From an uncultured bacterium (GTDB lineage: Bacteria > Cyanobacteriota > Vampirovibrionia > Gastranaerophilales > Gastranaerophilaceae), in NCBI GenBank assembly GCA_947073645.1, contig CAMTMK010000003.1, positions 40,722 to 104,721 of the forward strand: 64,000 nt of DNA, given 5' to 3'. This document shows positions 12,165 through 20,989 of the stretch, piece by piece. The notes beneath the pieces were generated by a model. It had not been told where the DNA came from. It made no database searches and was given only the letters and a program-made list of their open reading frames with translations. A program made the translations under genes and the position numbers. Each line of letters begins with the position of its first letter. Within the stretch, counting starts at the first letter, position 1.

Positions 12165-12182
12165 TTTTTTATGTTTTTTTAA

Positions 12183-12944
12183 TTAACATTTGTTAACATT
12201 CTTTTTAGCATCTTTCCAAAGATTGTCAAATTCCTCGAAAGAATGCTCTTCCAGAGGCTTTTGGGCAAGTTCTTCCATTTTGCGGAAACGTGTCATAAAT
12301 TTTTTATTGGCACGCAAAAGAGCTTGCTCTGCATCAATTTTATTCCAGCGTGCAAGATTTACAACTGCAAATAAAATATCGCCAAGTTCGTCTTCCATGT
12401 GGTTTTTATCGCCTTTTGCTTCTTGAAATTCTTTGATTTCAGAGAATACACATTCATATAGTGATTCTTCATTTGGCCATTCAAAGCCTGTTTTTACTGC
12501 GCGTTTACTGATTTTTTGAGCACTCATAAGAGCGGATTGTGCTTTAGAGATGCCATCCATTGCAGATTTTCTATCTTTTTTTTCTTCTTTTTTCAGTAAG
12601 TCCCAGTTATTTAGAATATCTTCTGTTGAATTAACTTTAACATCACCAAAAACATGCGGATGACGGTGGATAAGTTTTTCGTTTAATTCTTTTGCAACAT
12701 CGTCAAGATTAAAACAGCCGTTATCGTCAGCTATTTGAGAGTGCAAAAGAACCTGTAGAAGAACATCACCGAGTTCCTCGCGCAAGTTTGCTATATCGCC
12801 AGTGTCAATAGCATCAACAGCTTCATATGCTTCTTCAAGCATATTGGGTTTTAATGTTTTGTGCGTTTGTGCTCTGTCCCATTCGCAGCCTTGCGGTGAA
12901 CGTAAAATTCTTACGGTTTCAATTAATTTATCTAAATTTTCCAT
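12183..12944 (-). CDS. mazG: Nucleoside triphosphate pyrophosphohydrolase MazG
   Basis: LRSPQGCEWDRAQTHKTLKPNMLEEAYEAVDAID, ELGDVLLQVLLHSQIA, two-domain layout. Confidence 0.95.
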   Translation of the reverse strand: MENLDKLIETVRILRSPQGCEWDRAQTHKTLKPNMLEEAYEAVDAIDTGDIANLREELGDVLLQVLLHSQIADDNGCFNLDDVAKELNEKLIHRHPHVFGDVKVNSTEDILNNWDLLKKEEKKDRKSAMDGISKAQSALMSAQKISKRAVKTGFEWPNEESLYECVFSEIKEFQEAKGDKNHMEDELGDILFAVVNLARWNKIDAEQALLRANKKFMTRFRKMEELAQKPLEEHSFEEFDNLWKDAKKNVNKC

Positions 12945-13082
12945 AATTGTCCCTTTCCAACAATATAATTCTATAACTAAAGTATAAGAAATTCAATCGA
13001 GAATACATCAAAAGGTGGAGTTATAATATTTTCTCTAATGTTATCCTTATATAGTCAAATAGGTAAACGAAAGGATATAAGA

Positions 13083-13595
13083 ATGGCAAATTTATCAATC
13101 CCATCTATTCGTGAAAGACTGTTTAATACAAGCAAACACGAACAAACTACTCAAAGAAATTCTTCAAATCCGTTTGCAGCAACTTCTTTTAAAGGAAATG
13201 TTTTAACTGCTGATGTATTTGAATCATCTTCAAGCAAAAACGAAAATAAAATTTCAGCAACTGACAAATTGAAAGCAAGTGCACTTGTAGGTTCAATTTC
13301 AGGTTATGGCGAAAGATTCCAAAATATGATTAATTCTGTAATTTCTTTTGGTAACAGAGTTAAAGAAAATGTTGTTAACGGCTGGAATAAAATGAACAGT
13401 ATTGAAATCTCATTTGCACCAGCAAGAGAAGTAATGGGTAATTTCTACGGTTCAATTAAAGATACATTGAATACACCGATGAATGAAATTTTCTTTACAG
13501 GTATCAGTGCTAAATCAGTTTCTAAAATGGAAGACATGGCAGAAGCTAGAGAATTGATGGCTTCTCATGTTAGCGCTTGGGAATCAATGGTATAG
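13083..13595 (+). CDS. Hypothetical protein
   Basis: ORF with SD-like aaaggatataaga before ATG 13083; no recognised domain. Confidence 0.6.
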   Translation: MANLSIPSIRERLFNTSKHEQTTQRNSSNPFAATSFKGNVLTADVFESSSSKNENKISATDKLKASALVGSISGYGERFQNMINSVISFGNRVKENVVNGWNKMNSIEISFAPAREVMGNFYGSIKDTLNTPMNEIFFTGISAKSVSKMEDMAEARELMASHVSAWESMV

Positions 13596-13607
13596 GGAGA
13601 TTAAAAT

Positions 13608-13985
13608 ATGGTAACAGTAGATAAAAAAACAGTTAAAAATGTATCAAATATAATTGAAGGATTAGGAATGAATCCTAATTCAGAATGTATCGGTATTTTG
13701 GAAGACGTTGGTACAAATTCTAAAATTGATGCAATCAGGGAAATGACTTCTCGTGCTCTTGTTAAAAGAAATGAAGAAGATGCATTAAGAGTTGTTATTT
13801 CTAACAAAGGAAAAGGTATCAATGATATGTCTACAGTTGTTGCGATGAGCACAATCAACGAACTTTTGTCATTGACTGATAAAACTATAGCTATGAGAGT
13901 TTTAACTAATACTGTTGAAATGCACTCTGATGAAGAAGTTAGAGATAATGCTCGTTCAGTAAAAGCTTTAATGGCTCTTTCATAA
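13608..13985 (+). CDS. Hypothetical protein (125 aa), probably cotranscribed with previous gene
   Basis: Short intergenic gap, SD-like agggaga, ORF ends before a strong terminator. Confidence 0.6.
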   Translation: MVTVDKKTVKNVSNIIEGLGMNPNSECIGILEDVGTNSKIDAIREMTSRALVKRNEEDALRVVISNKGKGINDMSTVVAMSTINELLSLTDKTIAMRVLTNTVEMHSDEEVRDNARSVKALMALS

Positions 13986-14009
13986 ATTTTAAATTTGCCT
14001 TATAAATAT

Positions 14010-14040
14010 AAAAGACCACTCTTGAAAAAGAGTGGTCTTT
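14010..14040. terminator. Strong hairpin terminator
   Basis: aaagaccactct tgaaaa agagtggtcttt, 12-bp perfect stem. Confidence 0.85.
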
Positions 14041-14050
14041 AGGTTAAAAT
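14022..14050 (+). promoter_or_regulatory. Sigma-70-like promoter for the prepilin gene at 14072
   Basis: TTGAAA-N17-TAAAAT; the -35 box starts at the loop of the preceding terminator. Confidence 0.5.
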
Positions 14051-14071
14051 ATATGAAAAAAGGACAAAGTA

Positions 14072-14837
14072 ATGAAATTTAATCAACATTTCGGGGGGGG
14101 GGCACTCTAGGCAAACATAGCGGTTTGACCCGTCACATTAGGTCTTGGAAGAATTTTAGCGGTGGTTTTACATTGGCTGAGGTGCTAATTACTTTAGGGA
14201 TTATCGGAGTCGTTGCGGCAATTACGATGCCGTCTTTGGTTGCCAGTCATCAAGAAAAATCTCGTGTCGAGTTGCTGGTTTCTACTTATTCAAAGTTATC
14301 AGAAGCTGTAAGAAGATGATGGTTGATGAGGGAGCAGAAATTCAATATTGGGCAGATAATTCAAAGGATAGAGTGGCAAAGTTTCAAGAACTTCTTCCTA
14401 AATATGTAGATATTGTTGTCAAACCTAAAAATACTAATAATGCTTATTACATGAAAAATGGTGTAAAAATTTATGATTTAGCATCGGGAGCACAGGGGTC
14501 TGTTAGTAAATGTAATTTAAAGTCTAACTACTCAAATGGTGGTGATGGAGGTCAGGATGATACGAGAGGCTCTTATTTTGGAGCATGTGGGAAATTTTAT
14601 ATTGATATTAATGGAGAGAAAAAACCTAATCAGGAAGGAGTTGACAGATTTGGGTTTTTTATTGTTTCTGATGGTATAGTTCCCATGGGGCATCCTAAAG
14701 AAAATATTCATAATACGGTTTTTGATGCATCTAATGTTGATAGTAGAGTTACTGCTTGGGTTATATATAATAAAAATATGGATTATCTCCATTGCCCTGA
14801 AAAGTTAGGTTGGGATAAAGCTCAAAGCTGCAAATAA
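14072..14837 (+). CDS. Prepilin-type N-terminal methylation-domain protein, interrupted: G10 tract (14093-14102) puts ATG out of frame, plus a second -1 frameshift near 14311-14318
   Basis: ATG 14072 frame stops at TAG 14108; with 11 G it reads MKFNQHFGGGGTLGKHSGLTRHIRSWKNFSGGFTLAEVLITLGIIGVVAA; ORF pieces 14125-14319 and 14316-14837. Confidence 0.75.
14093..14102 (+). repeat. G10 homopolymer tract (site 1)
   Basis: Read directly from sequence. Confidence 0.95.
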
Positions 14838-14864
14838 AAAAAGCTCCCATTTGGGAGCTTTTTT
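14837..14864. terminator. GCTCCC-type hairpin terminator
   Basis: aaaaagctcccatttgggagctttttt. Confidence 0.85.
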
Positions 14865-16104
14865 AATATGTAAATCCGTCTTCTTTAAAACGGTCAATAA
14901 CCTCTTGCAGTTTTTCATCAGAGCATACGTATGAAAGTCTGAAAAATCCTTCTCCGCATTCACCAAACGCATTTCCAGGAACAAGTACCACACCTGATTT
15001 TCTCAATACATCCTGACAGAAGTCGAAAGCTGATGTGTATTTTCTTGGAATCGGAAGCCACAAGTAGAAAGTTGTATGAGGAACTTTGTCCATATTCCAG
15101 CCGAGCTCTTTGAAACCTTTTACCATAATTGCCTGTTTACGGGCATAACCTTTATTGCCTTCTTCAATATATTTGTCGCCTTCTTCGGAATTTAAAATCT
15201 CTGCACAGGCTTTTTGAAGTGCTTTAAAAATACCGTTATCAATTGTTGATTTGCCTTTGCCCAAACGCTGAACAACTTCTTTGTTACCGCAAACCCAGCC
15301 TAAACGCCAGCCTGTAACTGCATATGGTTTAGATAAACTGAAAAATTCTATACCGACATCTTTTGCGCCTTCGACTTCAAATATACTAAATGGTTTTTCG
15401 TTTTCATCAAAGTATAAATCGCAATATGCAGCATCTGATACAAGCAGAATATCATATTTTTTACAAAAATCAATTATGGATTTTACATATTCTTTTGTTG
15501 TTGAAATACCCATAGGGTTATTGGGGTAATTGATAAATACGGCTTTAACATTTTCAGGTTTGTAGCCGTCTTTGATTATTTGATTGTAAATAGCTTCAAC
15601 ATCAGGTTTGTAATCGTTTTCAGCTGTTAAAGGCATTGGATAAGCTTTTGCGCCTGAACATTGGATAAATTGCAAATATGATGCATAACAAGGGTCAGGA
15701 ATCATTATGACATCTTTTTCAAGTTCTTCTGTTTTAGGTGTTGTAATAAATCTTACAAGATTTGCAATACCTTCCTTTGAACCGACAAGTGAAAATATTT
15801 CAGTTTCAGGGTCTAATTCTACGCCGAAACGGTTTTTCATTCTTTGTGCAGCTGCTTGTCTGAAATATGATTCACCTTTAGGTGTTGAGTATGTATGAAT
15901 ATTATCTTCGTCAAGAATTTCTTTTAAGCGGTCTATTAAACATTTGGGCGGGTTTGCTGTTGGGGCACCCATGGAAAGAGCTATCGGAGCTCTGTTTCTT
16001 GCAGTTAATTCATCTTTTAATCTCGCAGTTTCTTCTTTTAATCTAAACATAATGTAAGTTTCAAGGGACATTACATCTTTATTAAAAAGTTTTTCGATAT
16101 TCAT
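14863..16104 (-). CDS. Class I/II PLP-dependent aminotransferase (LL-diaminopimelate aminotransferase-like)
   Basis: NYPNNPMG, SDAAYCDLYF, SLSKPYAVTGWRLGW. Confidence 0.85.
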   Translation of the reverse strand: MNIEKLFNKDVMSLETYIMFRLKEETARLKDELTARNRAPIALSMGAPTANPPKCLIDRLKEILDEDNIHTYSTPKGESYFRQAAAQRMKNRFGVELDPETEIFSLVGSKEGIANLVRFITTPKTEELEKDVIMIPDPCYASYLQFIQCSGAKAYPMPLTAENDYKPDVEAIYNQIIKDGYKPENVKAVFINYPNNPMGISTTKEYVKSIIDFCKKYDILLVSDAAYCDLYFDENEKPFSIFEVEGAKDVGIEFFSLSKPYAVTGWRLGWVCGNKEVVQRLGKGKSTIDNGIFKALQKACAEILNSEEGDKYIEEGNKGYARKQAIMVKGFKELGWNMDKVPHTTFYLWLPIPRKYTSAFDFCQDVLRKSGVVLVPGNAFGECGEGFFRLSYVCSDEKLQEVIDRFKEDGFTY

Positions 16105-16114
16105 ACTTATCTCC

Positions 16115-16840
16115 TTAGTTTTCTGAAATCATTTGCATCGGGCCTTCTAGTGATGCTGTTACAAATTGTTTTGTGTATTCGTTATCTTGGCGGAGCATTT
16201 CTTCAGGTGTTCCTTCAAAAACTATTCTGCCATCATACAACATTATAACATAATCTGCCGTTCGTGTGATAGTTGACATTTGGTGTGTTACAACAACTGA
16301 TGCTGCGTTGGTTTCATCTTTTAGTCTTACAATATAATCTTCAATTAATGTGGATGAAATCGGGTCTAAGCCTGCTGTAGGTTCGTCATAAAGTATTGAT
16401 TTGGGTTCAGTTACAATAGCGCGTGCAAAACTTACACGTTTTTGCATACCGCCCGAAAGCTCTGACGGAAATTTCTTTTCAATACCTTTCAAGCCTACAA
16501 GTTGTAATTTTTCAGCAACAATTTTTCTTATTTCTTTTTCTGTATATTTTTTGCGTAATTCTTTTCTTTCGTGGAGTGCAAAAGCAATGTTGTCTGCAAC
16601 GTTTAGAGAATCAAACAGTGCAGAGTATTGAAATACCATTGCAATATCGCCTTCAGAGGTTATAATTTCGCCGCTGTCAGCTTCCAGAAGCCCGCAGATA
16701 AGTTTTAAAATTGTACTTTTTCCTGAGCCTGAAAATCCGACTATTGCAAGAGTTTTTCCGTTTTCAACTTTAAATGAAACGTTATCAATAACTCGTCTTT
16801 CGCCAAAATTCTTTATTAAATTTTTAACTTCTATGCTCAT
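16115..16840 (-). CDS. ABC transporter ATP-binding protein, MlaF-like
   Basis: Walker A GFSGSGKST, LSGGMQKRVSFARAI signature, adjacent to MlaE-like permease. Confidence 0.9.
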   Translation of the reverse strand: MSIEVKNLIKNFGERRVIDNVSFKVENGKTLAIVGFSGSGKSTILKLICGLLEADSGEIITSEGDIAMVFQYSALFDSLNVADNIAFALHERKELRKKYTEKEIRKIVAEKLQLVGLKGIEKKFPSELSGGMQKRVSFARAIVTEPKSILYDEPTAGLDPISSTLIEDYIVRLKDETNAASVVVTHQMSTITRTADYVIMLYDGRIVFEGTPEEMLRQDNEYTKQFVTASLEGPMQMISEN

Positions 16841-16852
16841 TAATTTACCTCG

Positions 16853-17662
16853 TTAAAAGAAAAATATTCCTGCAAAAACCATATCAAGAATTACTATTGC
16901 AACAAATGACCAAACAACAGCTTTTGTAGTTGCTTCTCCTACCCCTTTAGCTCCGCCAGATGCGTAATATCCGCAAGAACAGCTGATTAGGGCGATAACT
17001 CCGCCAAAACAAAATGCTTTAAGCATACTTACGCTCAAATCTTTCATGTAAATACCAAGCCAAGCCGAATCAAAAAATGCTCTATAGCCTAAACCTGAAG
17101 TCAAATGTGCGGTTATTGCACCTGTAATAACTCCAATAGCCGTAGCAATTAATACAACCGGAGGCATCATGATAAATCCTGATAAAACTCTTGGTACAAA
17201 AAGATATCTAATAGGATTAACTTTTAAAACGTCTATCGCATCAATCTGTTCTGTTACACGCATTGTAGCAATTTCTGATGCAAGTGATGAGCCAATCATT
17301 GAAATTATAGCAAATCCTGACATAATTACTCCGAGTTCGCGCACCAGAAGTATTGTCATCAATAATCCGACAAAGTTTCCCCCGCCCTGTTTTACCATTT
17401 CCAAAGCTACCTGTGAAGCAACAATGATTGAAGTCATACCGACAATTGAAAGTGTTATAGGCAGTGAGCTTACGCCGAATCTGCTGCATTGTTCTATTAG
17501 CTCTCTTATGTCAATCTGAAATTTTAAAATGCATTTAATTACTTCAATCCCATTGAGTGTGATTTTACCCAGTGTGTCAAGGAATTTTTCAAGCTCTTTC
17601 AATATCCCTGAGGCAATTTTGTATGTCGCCGATTGTTTGTAATATTTTTGCAGACTGCTCAT
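16853..17662 (-). CDS. ABC transporter permease, MlaE family
   Basis: LGVIMSGFAIISMIGSSLASEIATMRVTEQIDAIDVLKVNPIRYLFVPRV; start reset to MSSLQKYY, with TTGCAA-N17-TATAAT upstream. Confidence 0.9.
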   Translation of the reverse strand: MSSLQKYYKQSATYKIASGILKELEKFLDTLGKITLNGIEVIKCILKFQIDIRELIEQCSRFGVSSLPITLSIVGMTSIIVASQVALEMVKQGGGNFVGLLMTILLVRELGVIMSGFAIISMIGSSLASEIATMRVTEQIDAIDVLKVNPIRYLFVPRVLSGFIMMPPVVLIATAIGVITGAITAHLTSGLGYRAFFDSAWLGIYMKDLSVSMLKAFCFGGVIALISCSCGYYASGGAKGVGEATTKAVVWSFVAIVILDMVFAGIFFF

Positions 17663-17789
17663 TATTTGATTATACAAAAAAGCATTATTATTTGCAATTA
17701 GTAAATAATTATTAAAAAAACAACTGCCTTTCCCTTGTCTAAAAATATTCACTGTATATAATTGGGATATAGGATATGAGGGGCTAATT

Positions 17790-19157
17790 GTGATTAAATT
17801 ATGTTGTAATTATGTTGATGAGGCGGTTATCGGCGCAGAAAACGGCTTAAATATAAAACATGAGTTTGAAAATTATAAAGACACAATTGCAAATATTATT
17901 TCAGATTTGAATAAAAGAAAAGATAAACCGGGGCAATGGCTTCAGTGGATGAATTTGGGATACAGTGAAGAAACTGTGTGGTATGTAAAAGAATATGCTT
18001 CAATGGTTCAGGGAAGATTTGAAAATATTCTTGTGCTTGGAATAGGCGGTTCAGCTCTTGGTGGACTTGCTGTAACAGAAGCTTTGTTAAAACCTTATTG
18101 GAACCTCTTATCTGAAGAACAAAGAAAAGGTTTGCCGAGAATTTTCTTCCTTGATAATATCGACCCTGATTCAATGACCGGTTTATTGAATATGCTTGAT
18201 TTGAGCAAAACTCTTGTTAATGTGATTACAAAATCAGGTTCAACTGCCGAAACAATGTCACAGTTTATGATTGTTAAAAATATGCTTGAGCAGGAACTGG
18301 GTTCAAATTACAGATACAACATTGTTGCAACTACTGATAAAAGAACAGGTGTTCTAAGGCAGATTGCAGAGCAGGAAGGGTATAAAACTTTTGTGGTTCC
18401 CGATGATGTAGGCGGAAGATTTTCTGTATTTTCAGCTGTTGGTCTTTTGCCGTTTGCACTTGTAGGACTTGATATTGATGAAATGATTAACGGTATTAAA
18501 GATATGGATTTAGCATTGAAAAATACCGATATCAACGAAAATATCGCAGCTCAAAATGCTTTAATTCATTATCTTCTTGATACTAAAAAAGGTAAAAATA
18601 TGTGTGTTATGATGCCTTATTCAAGCAGATTAAAATATGTTTCCGACTGGTTTGTTCAGCTTTGGGCTGAATCTTTGGGTAAAAATGATTACGTTGGACC
18701 TACTCCGATTAAGGCTCTTGGCGCAACTGACCAGCATTCTCAAATCCAGCTTTACAATGAAGGTCCTAATAATAAAATTATTAACTTTATTCGTGTCGGA
18801 GAATTTGATAATACATTGGAAATTCCGCAAATTTTTGAATATACAGGGATAGGTTATTTGGGCGGAAAGTCTGTAAATCGTCTTATTAATGCCGAGGCGG
18901 ATTCAACAAGAGTTGCGTTGACCGACTGCAAACGCCCTGTTGTAACAATTACAATTGATAAAGTTAACGGTTACAGTTTGGCACAGCTTCTTTATATGCT
19001 GGAAATTCAGACTGCAATTACAGGTGCGCTTTATAATATTGATACTTTTAATCAACCTGGGGTTGAGCAGGCTAAAAATTATACTTATGCTTTAATGGGC
19101 AGGGCAGGTTATGAAGAATCTGCGCAGGAGCTTCAAGCAAAAATGGCGATGGTGTAA
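17790..19157 (+). CDS. pgi: Glucose-6-phosphate isomerase
   Basis: VLGIGGSALGG, VITKSGSTAETMSQF, GATDQHSQIQLYNEGP. Confidence 0.93.
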   Translation: MIKLCCNYVDEAVIGAENGLNIKHEFENYKDTIANIISDLNKRKDKPGQWLQWMNLGYSEETVWYVKEYASMVQGRFENILVLGIGGSALGGLAVTEALLKPYWNLLSEEQRKGLPRIFFLDNIDPDSMTGLLNMLDLSKTLVNVITKSGSTAETMSQFMIVKNMLEQELGSNYRYNIVATTDKRTGVLRQIAEQEGYKTFVVPDDVGGRFSVFSAVGLLPFALVGLDIDEMINGIKDMDLALKNTDINENIAAQNALIHYLLDTKKGKNMCVMMPYSSRLKYVSDWFVQLWAESLGKNDYVGPTPIKALGATDQHSQIQLYNEGPNNKIINFIRVGEFDNTLEIPQIFEYTGIGYLGGKSVNRLINAEADSTRVALTDCKRPVVTITIDKVNGYSLAQLLYMLEIQTAITGALYNIDTFNQPGVEQAKNYTYALMGRAGYEESAQELQAKMAMV

Positions 19158-19645
19158 TGAAAAAATTATTATTTGTTTTGGCTCTTTTGATAGGAATTTC
19201 GGTTCAGGCAGAAACTTTGCAGGCAGGAGTTTCTAAAATAGATATGCTTCCTGATGATTTTTTCGGAGGCTGGCGTGTTGTCGCAAAAATTGATAAACAG
19301 TCCGGCAGTACTAATTTTAGACCTAATACGGTAGATTTATGGAACTTATCACGCAAAGGGGACGTCATAAATTTAAACAATCCGTTTACAGGTGCTTCGG
19401 CTTCTGTTAAACTTGATTATGTTGAGGGAAATATTATCAGATTTACTAAAGTTGGTGATTTTGATAATAAAAAATTGACGGATACCGTTGATTTAAAACT
19501 TAACGGTGATACGTTTACAGGGATAAATACTTTGAAGCTGGAAACTTTTTCAACACATGATAATTCCTTAATTAAAACTGATACGGCATTGTATATTTTA
19601 AAGGGTGAAAAAATTTCAGGTTCACTGGAAGAGAAAGGGAAATAA
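19157..19645 (+). CDS. Secreted hypothetical protein
   Basis: Signal peptide-like MKKLLFVLALLIGISVQAE. Confidence 0.65.
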   Translation: MKKLLFVLALLIGISVQAETLQAGVSKIDMLPDDFFGGWRVVAKIDKQSGSTNFRPNTVDLWNLSRKGDVINLNNPFTGASASVKLDYVEGNIIRFTKVGDFDNKKLTDTVDLKLNGDTFTGINTLKLETFSTHDNSLIKTDTALYILKGEKISGSLEEKGK

Positions 19646-20577
19646 TGGAGCAATTGAATTTTGATACAGTGATTTTAGGCGGTGGGCCTGCTGGACTTGC
19701 ATCGGCAATTTATGCAGGAAGAGGCGCGGTTTCTACAGCTATTGTGGATTTGAATATGCTTGGCGGACAGCCTTCAAATTATTTGGAATTAGAAAACTAT
19801 CCGGGATTTTCACTTGTCGGCGGTTATGATTTAATGGAAAAATTTGAAGAACATGCTGATAAATTCGGAGTTCAAAAATATCCGATGCAGGAAATTCAAA
19901 AAATTGATTTAAAATCAAAAACAATTGTAACTAATGAATATGAATTCAAGGCAAAAACGATTATTATTGCAACAGGTGCACAGCCTATGAAACTTGGTGT
20001 TCCGGGCGAAAAAGAATTTGTCGGACGCGGTGTAAGTTATTGTGCAGTTTGTGACGGAGCGTTCTATAGAAACAAAGTTGTTGCAGTTGTCGGCGGTGGA
20101 AATTCTGCGGTTGAAGAAGCTATGTATTTGACAAAATTTGCTGATAAAGTCTATGTAATTCATAGACGTAATGAATTAAGAGCAGATAAAATCGTTCAGG
20201 AACGCGCTTTCAAAAACCAAAAAATTGAATTTATATGGGATAGCGTTGTTAAAGAGGTTAAGGGTGATAACCTTGTAAATACAGCAGTTTTAGAAAATGT
20301 TAAGACAAAAGAAATTTCAAATCTGCCTGTAAACGGAGTTTTCCCTTATATCGGAATTACTCCGAATGTTGAGCAATTTTCAGGACAACTGGAACAAGAT
20401 GCTTCGGGATTTATCATTACGGATGAAACAATGGAAACATCTGTTGAGGGTGTATTTGCAGTGGGTGATGTGAGAAAAACTCCTTTAAGACAAGTTATTA
20501 CAGCGGCATCTGATGGTGCAATCGGTGCGGTTTACGCTGTTAAGTATATAGAAACTCATAAGGAAGTTGCAGTATAG
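19645..20577 (+). CDS. trxB: Thioredoxin reductase
   Basis: GGGPAGLASAIYAGRG, redox CAVC motif, GDVRKTPLRQVITAASDGAIGA. Confidence 0.95.
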   Translation: MEQLNFDTVILGGGPAGLASAIYAGRGAVSTAIVDLNMLGGQPSNYLELENYPGFSLVGGYDLMEKFEEHADKFGVQKYPMQEIQKIDLKSKTIVTNEYEFKAKTIIIATGAQPMKLGVPGEKEFVGRGVSYCAVCDGAFYRNKVVAVVGGGNSAVEEAMYLTKFADKVYVIHRRNELRADKIVQERAFKNQKIEFIWDSVVKEVKGDNLVNTAVLENVKTKEISNLPVNGVFPYIGITPNVEQFSGQLEQDASGFIITDETMETSVEGVFAVGDVRKTPLRQVITAASDGAIGAVYAVKYIETHKEVAV

Positions 20578-20691
20578 TTTGTTATGCCAATATAAATAAA
20601 AAGCGCAAATTACAAAATAAGTAAAATATTTTCAATGCAGAATAACAGCGGTATTTAAATAATTGTTCCAAGATGGCTACGTGCGTAGCAC

Positions 20692-20719
20692 AAAAAAAAG
20701 TTGCCTTTTAGCAGGCAAC
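20692..20719 (-). terminator. Intrinsic terminator reading on the minus strand
   Basis: GTTGCC/GGCAAC stem followed by T8 only on the minus strand. Confidence 0.75.
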
Positions 20720-20870
20720 ATTAAATAAACACGAGGATATTAAGAGAGAGAGTATAAATAAGACCTTTTTCTTTAATCTTTTTCGTCCTAACGCATAAGA
20801 CTTTCGATTATATTGTTAATATCCAATTAATATTTTTAGAAATTTTCCCGTTTGTTTTTTGAGATTTCCC
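20692..20870 (-). ncRNA. Putative small RNA (~175 nt) with own promoter-like motif and intrinsic terminator
   Basis: Minus strand: GACAATTC-N15-CTTTATATAAG (20876-20909), then no good ORF, then gttgcctgctaaaaggcaacTTTTTTTT (20692-20719). Confidence 0.5.
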
Positions 20871-20875
20871 TTACT

Positions 20876-20909
20876 CTTATATAAAGTATTTTTGTTTTAA
20901 AGAATTGTC
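20876..20909 (-). promoter_or_regulatory. Bipartite promoter-like motif (GACAATTC-N15-CTTTATATAAG)
   Basis: Same invariant 15-nt spacing as the other five sites. Confidence 0.6.
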
Positions 20910-20989
20910 TTTTTTATTTTAAATATTACAAATTCTTTACAATTGCCAGATTTTTATAATAATGATATAATTTTCCTAAGAGGAGAGTT

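Noticed and set aside
14093-14102. Poly-G as two-colour Illumina end-of-read artefact
   Set aside because: Tract length is limited to 10, flanks on both sides are coherent coding sequence, and one copy has opposite strand polarity; but simple under-calling by one base is NOT excluded.
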